Shown here piece after piece: positions 1 through 5,693 of a DNA stretch of 8,601 bases. Under the pieces are notes generated by a model, which did no database searches, had not been told where the DNA came from, and saw only the letters and a list, made by a program, of their open reading frames with translations. The position numbers and the translations under genes are program-made. The stretch comes from JAJYKN01 sp045403145. Lineage in GTDB: Bacteria; Nitrospirota; UBA9217. Location of the stretch: positions 1 through 8,601 of the forward strand of contig JAXIPA010000235.1 in the NCBI GenBank assembly GCA_045403145.1, given 5' to 3'. Numbering within the stretch: the first letter of the stretch is position 1; every line of letters begins with the position of its first letter.

Positions 1-496
1 CGTGGCGAACATTCTCACCGTTTCGCTGTTCATTGTGCTGGCCAGGCACAAGATCGACAGCCTGCTTTTTTCCATGCGACTGCCCCATACCGGCGCAGGC
101 GCCCTTCTTTCTCCCGCTGCATTCACTGCAAGCATCGCGTCGGTCGTTGTCGTCAGTCTCCTGTTCCTGTGGGCAGCCCACGGCATGTATCGTAAAATCG
201 ATGCGCCGCTTCACCGGATCAGGACCGACCTTCCTAAAGTCGTGAGCGGCGACTTGCGTGCCGAGGTCATCCTGAGGGATGAGGATGAGTTCAAGGACTT
301 TGCCGGGGAGGTCAATGCCATGGTCGAGGAACTCAACCGCCGGTTCACCGGCTTGAAAGGGCGGACGGATGAATTGGCCAAAGCGGCCAAGGCACTGCGG
401 ACTTCGCCGACGATTGCGGAGTCCCAGGCCCTGCGGCAAAACATGATGCAGACGATCAGTTCTCTCGAAGAGCAGCTCAAGGCCTTTAAACTATGA
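1..496 (+). CDS. HAMP-domain membrane protein, C-terminal part (5' end off the window)
   Basis: The frame is open from the first bases and ends at the TGA at 494-496. A GTG at position 2 could be read as a start, but it sits inside what looks like the first transmembrane helix (NILTVSLFIVLA), so the true start is probably upstream. Counting from that GTG, a second hydrophobic segment spans about residues 36-59. A HAMP linker follows at about 60-112 (proline at 69, GDL at 83-85, acidic DEDEF near 93-97). The rest is a charged, helical, probably coiled-coil tail. There is no kinase, cyclase or methyl-accepting signalling domain, so it is a short HAMP-only protein. It overlaps the next gene by ATGA, so the two are probably translationally coupled. 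I infer a role in membrane signalling or as a scaffold for the cytochrome. The HAMP assignment is fairly sure; the role is unknown. Confidence 0.75.
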   Translation, partial: VANILTVSLFIVLARHKIDSLLFSMRLPHTGAGALLSPAAFTASIASVVVVSLLFLWAAHGMYRKIDAPLHRIRTDLPKVVSGDLRAEVILRDEDEFKDFAGEVNAMVEELNRRFTGLKGRTDELAKAAKALRTSPTIAESQALRQNMMQTISSLEEQLKAFKL

Positions 497-894
497 CCGC
501 ATCCGGCATCATACTTGCCGCCGCGCTTTTTGCGGTCTCCCCCAATAGCGGCAACATTGCGCATAACAGCCCGCTGATGACGCCGTGCATCGAATGCCAC
601 ACCCGCCTTCCCTTCTCCGGAGGCGCACCGCCCCTCCGCAGCGAAGTCGATGGTATATGCATCGCCTGCCATCTAAAGCATCATGGCGCTGATGCCATAT
701 GGTCTCATCCGATGAACATTGCCCCTTCCATGCGAGTCCCCCCCGACATGGTCCTTGACAACCAGGGGAGGGTCGTATGCGTCACCTGCCATGCCTTTCA
801 TGGAGAGTACCGGGATGAAAACGGCAACAAGCGGTTTTATTTGAGAAGGTCTCCGGGGAAGGCCTTCTGTTACAGTTGTCATAAAAAGTTGTGA
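493..894 (+). CDS. Small exported tetrahaem c-type cytochrome (doubled CXXCH type)
   Basis: This 133-residue protein has four haem-attachment motifs: CIECH at residues 32-36, CIACH at 56-60, CVTCH at 96-100 and CYSCH at 126-130. The second half follows the doubled-CXXCH pattern (VLDNQGRVVCVTCH, then FYLRR, then CYSCH), which is known from multihaem cytochromes. Extra histidines (HH at 63-64, HP near 75, FHG after the third motif) could be distal ligands. The first 20 or so residues are hydrophobic and export-like, although no lysine or arginine comes before the core, which is unusual. Its ATG lies within the end of the HAMP gene (overlap 493-496), so translation of the two is probably coupled. 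It is likely periplasmic or membrane-tethered and involved in electron transfer; its partner is unknown. Confidence 0.88.
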   Translation: MTASGIILAAALFAVSPNSGNIAHNSPLMTPCIECHTRLPFSGGAPPLRSEVDGICIACHLKHHGADAIWSHPMNIAPSMRVPPDMVLDNQGRVVCVTCHAFHGEYRDENGNKRFYLRRSPGKAFCYSCHKKL

Positions 895-896
895 TA

Positions 897-933
897 GGTG
901 TCCGCGAGGTCCTGCTGCCGTCAGGCGGACGCC
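897..933 (+). terminator. Possible hairpin after the tetrahaem cytochrome gene
   Basis: GGTGTCCGC (897-905) pairs with GCGGACGCC (925-933), giving a nine-pair stem with one G-U pair and a 19-base loop. It begins three bases after the stop codon. No run of T follows, so it is at best a weak or Rho-assisted terminator or an mRNA-end stabiliser. Confidence 0.35.
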
Positions 934-962
934 ATATTGTGCTTTATTTAAACGATATTTCA

Positions 963-971
963 TGTTAAAAT
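963..971 (+). promoter_or_regulatory. Candidate extended -10 promoter for the SBBP gene
   Basis: TGTTAAAAT (963-971) fits an extended -10 element (TGn followed by TAAAAT, five of six bases of the sigma-70 consensus) in an AT-rich stretch 68 bases before the ATG at 1039. No good -35 hexamer lies 17 bases upstream (TTTATT only). The gene also has a strong ribosome site, GGGAGGGG, a few bases before the ATG. Confidence 0.35.
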
Positions 972-1038
972 ACGCGCCTTAGTGCATTAGTCGGTTCAGT
1001 GATTTTAATTCCGGCTTGCCCGGATTTGGGAGGGGAAA

Positions 1039-4000
1039 ATGAAAAAGTTCTATTCTTATGGTCTCGCTGTCTTTTGCATGCTGGCCGGATTATTCTTCAT
1101 CCAGCCGGTCCTGTTCCATGGGACCAGTTCGGCAAACACGCCGGACAAGGCTGACATCCGCGCACGGCTGCAGCGTATCACTGTCCCGTTCGTGGCAAAC
1201 CAGGGCCAGACGGACAAACAGGTCAAGTTCTACGCCGCCACCTTCGGCGGGACGGTCTTCGTCACGGACAAGGGGGAGATCGTCTACTCCCTGCCGGCAG
1301 CCGGAGGAGAGCGTTTCAAGACCGGCGCGGTCATCAAGGAAATACCGCTCAATGCGAAAAAGCGGGTTGTCACCGGTCAAGAGCGGGCCAAGGCCACAGT
1401 GAACTACTTCAAGGGGAACGACAAGGCGCAATGGAAAAAGAACCTTCCCACATACGATGTCGTGAGCCTCGGAGAGGTTTTCACCGGAGTGGACCTCAAG
1501 CTCAGGGCATATGGGAGCAACGTCGAGAAGCTTTTTTACGTAAGGCCGCAGGCAGACCCGGGGAAGATCGCTATGACCGTGGAAGGCGCGGAGCTCCTGA
1601 AAGTAAACAAGAAGGGCGAACTTGAGGCCGTCACCGCCCAGGGGCCGGTAACGTTCACGAAACCCGTGGCCTACCAGGAGATCAACGGCAAACGCATCGA
1701 AGTCCCGGTTGCCTATCGCCTTGCTGAGAATTCCGCATTCCGCATTCCGCATTCCGCATTGGGTTACGGCTTCACCGTAGGTCCCTACGACAGGTCAAGG
1801 GAACTCGTGATCGATCCCCTTCTCGCCTCGACTTATCTCGGGGGGACGGACCTCGAAGGATCAAGCTTGAACACGGTATTTGCCATGTCCGTCGCCGTTG
1901 CCCCGAACGGAGATATCTACGTCGCCGGGTTCACGGACTCTTCAAATTTTCCAACGCCCTTCACCCCGTTTCAGAAAACCGATCCCAGTCCACTGTCACG
2001 GGACGCATTTGTTTCGAGATTTGACCGGGGCCTTACCAACCTGGTGGCCTCAACGTACCTGGGCGGAAGCGGCGCGGACGCCGCTACTTCACTGGCCATT
2101 GGCAACAGCGGCAATATTTATGTGGCGGGCCACACGAGCTCGGCGGACTTCCCAAAAGCTGCTCCTTTTCAGGCAGTCATCGGCGGCGGCATTGATGCCT
2201 TTGTGTCGGAATTGAACGCGGATCTTACGACCCTCCTGGCATCCACCTATCTCGGCGGAACGGGTGACGATCAGGCATTTGCCCTGATCCTGGACGCAAC
2301 AAGCGTATTCATAGGCGGCGATACCACCTCGCCGGACTTTCCTTCCGCTGGTAATACCTTCAACGGCCTCAGCGATGCCTTCCTGGCCAAATTAAGTACG
2401 AGCCTTTCAGCGCTTACAGCCGCAACCTATCTTGGAGGCAGCAGCAGCGACCACATTAACGCCATGGCCCTTAAAAGCCCGAATATATTTGTTGTCGGCA
2501 ATTCTTCATCCGCAGACCTCTTCGTGAGTCCCATTCAAAGCTTCCATGGCGGCACGGACGCTTTCGTGGCAGCCATTGACAACACGCTCGGCGCCGGAAG
2601 CGTTGTGGCCTCGACCTATCTCGGAGGGGCCGGCGAGGACAATGCCTATGCCATTGACATTAATCCTGCCGGGGACGTCTTCGTAGCGGGCGACACGTCA
2701 TCACCCGGAATCGCGACTGTAGGCGCGTATGATACTGCCATAAATACAGGCGTCGACGGCTTCGCGGCAAAACTAAATGCAAATCTCGCAAGCCTTACCC
2801 TGACCTACCTCGGCGGGAGCGGTGATGATCATGCGTACTCCTTCGCCGTAAACGGAGCGAACGTTTACGTGGCCGGAGACACCACGTCGACGGACTTCCC
2901 AGTGGTTGCCGGCTCCTATGATACAATCTCCAACGGCCGGAGTGATGCCTTCGTGGCAAAACTCAATGATACGCTCACGGCCCTCTCCGCATCAACGTAT
3001 CTCGGCGGAAGCAACGACGATTTTGCAAATAAGATTGCGCTTGACATTTTCGGAAATGTATATTTAACCGGCTTCACCCTCTCGGCAAACCTGCCGATGT
3101 CCGCAAACTCGTCTCAGAACATCAATTTAGGACCTTCCGACGCTTTCGTCTCGGAATTTGACGCCAATCTCTCCTCAGCGCCGGCAATAGCTGACACGAC
3201 AGCGCCGTCGGTTCCGACAGACCTGACGGCCACGGCGGCGAGCGATACCCGGATCAGTCTCTTATGGACGGCATCAACCGATAATGTTGGAGGAGGTGGT
3301 GTCACGGGTTACGAAGTCTGGCGGGGGACCGTGAAAATCGCGATATCCACCACCAACTCGTACAGTGATTCCGGTCTTACGGCAAGCACAACGTATACGT
3401 ATACGGTAAAAGCGTTTGACGCGGCCAATAATACTTCCGCGGCCAGCAGCGCGGCCACGGCAACCACCCTTGCCCTTGGGGCGACCGATACTATACCGCC
3501 GTCCGCCCCGGCAAACCTGACGGCCACGGCAGTCAGTGATACCCGGATCGGCCTCGCATGGACGGCGTCAACCGATGACACAGGCGTGGCGGGATACGAA
3601 GTCTGGCGGGGAGGCACAAAGATAGCGACTGTCACCACCACCTCGTACAGCGATGGCGGCCTTACGGCGAGCACGTCCTATACGTACACGGTAAAAGCAG
3701 TTGACGGTGCCGGCAATGTTTCCGCTGATAGTAACGCGGCAACAGCGACCACGCTCGCCGCGGCAGCGGCAAGCGGAGGTGGCGGAGGCGGTGGCGGTGG
3801 TGGATGTTTCATCGCCACGGCCGCATACGGCAGTTATATGGCTGACGATGTGATGGTATTGCGACGGTTCAGGGACAACTATCTTCTGACCAACGCAGCA
3901 GGCAGGACCTTCGTCAATCTCTATTACACCTGGTCGCCTCCCGTAGCAAACTACATTGCGGAGCATGAGACGGCGAGGACCATCACCCGTGCCGTCCTGA

Positions 4001-4110
4001 GCCCGCTGGTGTACGGCATCAAGTACCCAATCGCGGCAATGCTTATGCTTCTTCTGATCCTTACGGGAGGGACAGCAGCGGTCATGACTCGGAGAAGGAT
4101 ACGCGGATAG
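1039..4110 (+). CDS. Exported SBBP-repeat / fibronectin III protein with CFI-box C-terminus
   Basis: This is a 1023-residue, probably surface-displayed protein. A signal peptide covers residues 1-32. Residues about 45-255 match the DUF7948-type domain that precedes SBBP propellers (FVANQGQTDKQVKFYA, GVDLKLRAYG, ELVIDPLL). Seven SBBP-type repeats follow at about 260-716, each with a TYLGG motif, a G(N/D)(I/V)(Y/F)VAG strand and a DAFV-type strand; seven would suit a seven-bladed propeller. Two fibronectin III modules (about 718-812 and 817-907) are close copies of each other at DNA level. After an Ala/Gly-rich linker (ten glycines), CFIATAAYGS begins at Cys923. This is the CFI-box C-terminal domain, ending in a hydrophobic helix and an RRRIRG tail. 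The start is supported by GGGAGGGG before the ATG. Residues of the NSAFRIPHSAL stretch (about 231-241) come from a heptamer tandem repeat. Role (adhesion, matrix binding or anchoring of other proteins) is inferred. Confidence 0.9.
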   Translation: MKKFYSYGLAVFCMLAGLFFIQPVLFHGTSSANTPDKADIRARLQRITVPFVANQGQTDKQVKFYAATFGGTVFVTDKGEIVYSLPAAGGERFKTGAVIKEIPLNAKKRVVTGQERAKATVNYFKGNDKAQWKKNLPTYDVVSLGEVFTGVDLKLRAYGSNVEKLFYVRPQADPGKIAMTVEGAELLKVNKKGELEAVTAQGPVTFTKPVAYQEINGKRIEVPVAYRLAENSAFRIPHSALGYGFTVGPYDRSRELVIDPLLASTYLGGTDLEGSSLNTVFAMSVAVAPNGDIYVAGFTDSSNFPTPFTPFQKTDPSPLSRDAFVSRFDRGLTNLVASTYLGGSGADAATSLAIGNSGNIYVAGHTSSADFPKAAPFQAVIGGGIDAFVSELNADLTTLLASTYLGGTGDDQAFALILDATSVFIGGDTTSPDFPSAGNTFNGLSDAFLAKLSTSLSALTAATYLGGSSSDHINAMALKSPNIFVVGNSSSADLFVSPIQSFHGGTDAFVAAIDNTLGAGSVVASTYLGGAGEDNAYAIDINPAGDVFVAGDTSSPGIATVGAYDTAINTGVDGFAAKLNANLASLTLTYLGGSGDDHAYSFAVNGANVYVAGDTTSTDFPVVAGSYDTISNGRSDAFVAKLNDTLTALSASTYLGGSNDDFANKIALDIFGNVYLTGFTLSANLPMSANSSQNINLGPSDAFVSEFDANLSSAPAIADTTAPSVPTDLTATAASDTRISLLWTASTDNVGGGGVTGYEVWRGTVKIAISTTNSYSDSGLTASTTYTYTVKAFDAANNTSAASSAATATTLALGATDTIPPSAPANLTATAVSDTRIGLAWTASTDDTGVAGYEVWRGGTKIATVTTTSYSDGGLTASTSYTYTVKAVDGAGNVSADSNAATATTLAAAAASGGGGGGGGGGCFIATAAYGSYMADDVMVLRRFRDNYLLTNAAGRTFVNLYYTWSPPVANYIAEHETARTITRAVLSPLVYGIKYPIAAMLMLLLILTGGTAAVMTRRRIRG
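1730..1757 (+). repeat. Heptamer tandem repeat ATTCCGC x4 inside a coding region
   Basis: Four exact copies of ATTCCGC lie end to end, followed by a partial ATT. Because seven is not a multiple of three, gain or loss of one copy would shift the frame of the SBBP gene at about residue 231. Three copies encode the seven-residue unit FRIPHSA. The insert falls in a region between conserved strands of the DUF7948-like domain. Confidence 0.9.
3193..3755 (+). repeat. Duplicated fibronectin III coding modules
   Basis: The two fibronectin III modules (about 3193-3475 and 3487-3755) share long identical DNA blocks, for example CCTGACGGCCACGGC, GATACCCGGATC and ACGAAGTCTGGCGGGG. This indicates an internal duplication that is recent on the scale of the gene, or homogenisation by recombination. 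The first copy has a small insertion of glycine codons (GGGG near 3290-3300). Confidence 0.8.
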
Positions 4111-4141
4111 CGGGTATAAAAAAAGATTAGAAATAATCAAA

Positions 4142-4173
4142 GGGGGCCTGATACATCAGGCCCCCTTTTTTTT
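4142..4173 (+). terminator. Intrinsic terminator of the SBBP gene
   Basis: GGGGGCCTGA (4142-4151) and TCAGGCCCCC (4156-4165) form a perfect ten-pair GC-rich stem with a TACA loop, followed by eight T (4166-4173). It starts 32 bases after the stop codon. This is a textbook Rho-independent terminator. Confidence 0.95.
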
Positions 4174-4194
4174 ATTAATTCAAACTTCAGAATT

Positions 4195-4230
4195 GAACCA
4201 CTCTGATGGTTCAGGTTTGCAGCCTGAACC
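4195..4230. repeat. Overlapping alternative hairpins (GAACC/GGTTC family)
   Basis: GAACCA (4195-4200) can pair with TGGTTC (4207-4212). GGTTCAGG (4208-4215) can instead pair with CCTGAACC (4223-4230) around a TTTGCAG loop. The two hairpins share the middle segment and exclude each other. No gene lies immediately downstream on either strand, so it is probably an intergenic repeat element and not an attenuator. Confidence 0.6.
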
Positions 4231-4273
4231 ACCTGTAAAACAAACTCTACTCCCGCCGACAATGAGCTTGGGA

Positions 4274-4298
4274 TCAATTTTTTGAAAAGTCAAAAGCG
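4274..4298 (+). repeat. Direct intergenic repeat, copy 1
   Basis: This stretch begins TCAATTTTTTGAAAAGTC and ends CAAAAGCG. It matches 5422-5446 at most positions, with one single-base indel. In both places it is followed within a few bases by an ACC/CCGAGA sequence that begins a short-period repeat. Confidence 0.6.
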
Positions 4299-4301
4299 TT
4301 C

Positions 4302-4522
4302 ACCGCCGAGACGCTGAGACGCTGAGAAAAAATGGCAAGGCTCTGGCTTTAACAGGCTGTTGAAAACCATTTTGCGCAGGCTAAAGCCTGCGGCTACCAG
4401 ATTCTAATATTTTGATTTGCTTCAAGGTAGCCGCACCCTTTAGGGTGCGTTGTTCATGGATGCTCAACAGCTTGTCAAAAATCAAAAATTTGAAGTTCTC
4501 AGCGCCTCCGCGTCTCCGCGGT
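4302..4522. repeat. Nested inverted-repeat element (MITE-like)
   Basis: Outer arms of 26 bases (4302-4327 and 4497-4522) are inverted copies matching at 23 of 26 positions; both begin or end with ACCGC/GCGGT and carry an eight-base period. Middle arms ACAGGCTGTTGA (4352-4363) and TCAACAGCTTGT (4464-4475) match at 11 of 12 positions. Inner arms are the REPIN-like hairpins at 4375-4449. The element fills most of the gap between the convergent SBBP and hexahaem cytochrome genes. It contains no convincing reading frame, so if it moves it would need a transposase acting in trans. Confidence 0.65.
4375..4449. repeat. REPIN-like pair of inverted REP hairpins with GTAG heads
   Basis: The left unit is CGCAGGCT-AA-AGCCTGCG (4375-4392) followed by GCTACC (4393-4398). 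The right unit is GGTAGC (4426-4431) followed by CGCACCCT-TT-AGGGTGCG (4432-4449). Each is a perfect eight-pair hairpin and each carries a GTAG tetranucleotide at its outer 5' side when read in its own direction; a 27-base AT-rich spacer separates them. GTAG plus palindrome is the known signature of REP sequences mobilised by RAYT (TnpA-REP, Y1) transposases, and an inverted pair is a REPIN. No RAYT gene is in the window. Confidence 0.65.
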
Positions 4523-4529
4523 TCAAAGA

Positions 4530-5321
4530 TCACTTCTTCATCCCCGGGTGACACCTCTTGCAGTCGTCCATGGGAAAGGCAATGCGAAGGTGGCAGACTC
4601 CGCAGAATTCATTTTTCAGGATCCGCCACATCGAAAAATGCTTTGTTGTCTTCTTCTTGATGTTGAAGATGTCGGGATGGCACATGGCGCAGTCCAGCCA
4701 TTCCGTGTGAATCTTGTGGGAAAATACCGCAGGCGGGATCCCCCCCATCTCGGCCTCAAGCTGGAGCGTACGGTCCAGATGCATGGGGGTAAAGTCTTTT
4801 AAAAGGCTCTTCTTCGGCTTGATGGACCCGTCCGAAAGGGCCTTGACCCAGTCTATCTCGTCGCCGAATTTCGTTGTTGGTAGCTTTCGTTGCAGTTCGG
4901 CGAATTTTTTCCTGTTCGGACTCGCATTGGCGTTGTGGCAGCGTTCGCAGTTCTTCTCCCCATCCTCTCCCTTGGGCCCGAACGCGGTCTTGCCGTCGTG
5001 GCAGACGGTGCAGTATTTCCCCGTCATCTCTCCCCCGCCGCACTGAATACCGGTGTCGCTCGCTTTCATCGACATCTCCAGTTCAATGTGGCATACCCTG
5101 CAGGTATAGTTTACCCGGTGCACCCAGTGGGAAAACACCACCTGCATGACCTTTTTTTCCGAGGAGAAATGGTCGATCACCACGTCGCCGTATTCTTCCG
5201 GGGGGGGCAGGCGGGGGAGATCGAAATTACCGTGGGAAGAATAAGCCGGCACCGGCATGAACAGCGTTAAGACGATGCAGACGGCCAGATACCAATGTTT
5301 CCATGGAATAATTTTCAGCAT
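4530..5321 (-). CDS. Exported hexahaem c-type cytochrome with two c7-type trihaem modules
   Basis: This 263-residue protein has a signal peptide (about residues 1-28, ending PVPAYSS) and six haem motifs: CRVCH (74), CTVCH (104), CERCH (125), CAMCH (211), CGVCH (240) and CKRCH (254). They form two groups of three, each introduced by a VFSH..H block (VVFSHWVH at 61-68, AVFSHKIH at 198-205) that probably supplies distal histidine ligands. This matches the c7-type trihaem domain known from Geobacter-like periplasmic cytochromes. An 80-residue, haem-free, lysine-rich linker joins the modules and contains the KKSLLKDFTPMHLDR segment. One further cysteine (C94) lies within the first module outside a haem motif. 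The ATG at 5319-5321 has GAGGT (5326-5330) upstream. Likely role: periplasmic electron relay; the donor and acceptor are unknown. Confidence 0.9.
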   Translation of the reverse strand: MLKIIPWKHWYLAVCIVLTLFMPVPAYSSHGNFDLPRLPPPEEYGDVVIDHFSSEKKVMQVVFSHWVHRVNYTCRVCHIELEMSMKASDTGIQCGGGEMTGKYCTVCHDGKTAFGPKGEDGEKNCERCHNANASPNRKKFAELQRKLPTTKFGDEIDWVKALSDGSIKPKKSLLKDFTPMHLDRTLQLEAEMGGIPPAVFSHKIHTEWLDCAMCHPDIFNIKKKTTKHFSMWRILKNEFCGVCHLRIAFPMDDCKRCHPGMKK

Positions 5322-5353
5322 AGATACCTCGATTCCGGAACAAAAGAACTTTT

Positions 5354-5381
5354 ACCGCGAGGCGCGATGGACGCCAGGAGA
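5354..5381 (+). repeat. Nonamer-period intergenic repeat, single arm
   Basis: ACCGC is followed by CGCGAGGCG, CGATGGACG and CCAGGAGAT-like nine-base units. It belongs to the same ACCGC(A/G)AAG family as the other short-period repeats in this window, but I see no nearby inverted partner. It lies directly upstream of the hexahaem cytochrome gene. Confidence 0.45.
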
Positions 5382-5421
5382 TCTTGAAGTAACTTTACGG
5401 ACCTTCATCTTGAATTTTGAG

Positions 5422-5446
5422 TCAAATTTTTTGAGAAGCCAAAAGT
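5422..5446 (+). repeat. Direct intergenic repeat, copy 2
   Basis: This stretch begins TCAAATTTTTTGAGAAGC and ends AAAAGTG. It is the second copy of the sequence at 4274-4298. The two copies flank the hexahaem cytochrome gene. Confidence 0.6.
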
Positions 5447-5470
5447 GACTACCAAAGCCGAGATATTATC

Positions 5471-5497
5471 CACAGATTACGCAGATTCCACAGATTG
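5471..5497 (+). repeat. Nonamer tandem repeat (CRCAGATTN x3)
   Basis: Three consecutive nine-base units are seen: CACAGATTA, CGCAGATTC and CACAGATTG. The sequence just before them makes a perfect DnaA-box string (TTATCCACA, 5466-5474), but there is only one. Confidence 0.7.
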
Positions 5498-5520
5498 AAC
5501 TAAAATTCAATTACTTTTAC

Positions 5521-5608
5521 CGCAAAGAACGCAAGGAACTTCTCAAAGAAAAGCTGGAATTTTAAATTTCAATCTTTAATTCTCTCTGCGTTCCCTGCGT
5601 TCTCTGCC
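5521..5608. repeat. Inverted nonamer-repeat pair
   Basis: The left arm CGCAAAGAACGCAAGGAAC (5521-5539) is inverted at 5590-5608 (GTTCCCTGCGTTCTCTGCC), with 16 of 19 positions matching. Both arms have a nine-base period (CGCAAAGAA/CGCAAGGAA; CTCTGCGTT/CCCTGCGTT). The 50-base centre is AT-rich. Together with the units at 5354, 5422 and 5471 it fills most of the 372-base gap between the two minus-strand genes. The remainder (5609-5693) holds a short direct repeat, ACGAGTG at 5623-5629 and 5636-5642, and nothing else I recognise. Confidence 0.7.
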
Positions 5609-5693
5609 TGCGCCCAGCGCTTACGAGTGTCCAGCACGAGTGCAGGGTGCGGTTAACGCGCCTTTTTGCCGATAGGTAGGTGAGCAGTTACAA

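Noticed and set aside
1090..1752. 220-codon open frame on the minus strand opposite the SBBP gene
   Set aside because: It lies entirely antisense to a well-supported domain, and its protein shows no recognisable motif. It is a by-product of GC-rich codon use.
3568..4140. 190-codon open frame on the minus strand opposite the fibronectin and CFI-box region
   Set aside because: It is antisense to clear fibronectin III and CFI-box coding sequence and extends almost to the terminator stem; its translation looks non-protein-like.
4302..4522. CRISPR array
   Set aside because: The repeats are inverted, of different kinds and not separated by regular spacers; no cas gene is present.
4412..4660. Plus-strand frame across the nested repeat into the cytochrome gene
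   Set aside because: It is composed of repeat DNA and antisense cytochrome sequence, with no ribosome site.
5466..5474. Perfect DnaA-box string TTATCCACA
   Set aside because: It is a single box, produced at the edge of a short tandem repeat, with no cluster, AT-rich unwinding element or origin-associated gene nearby.
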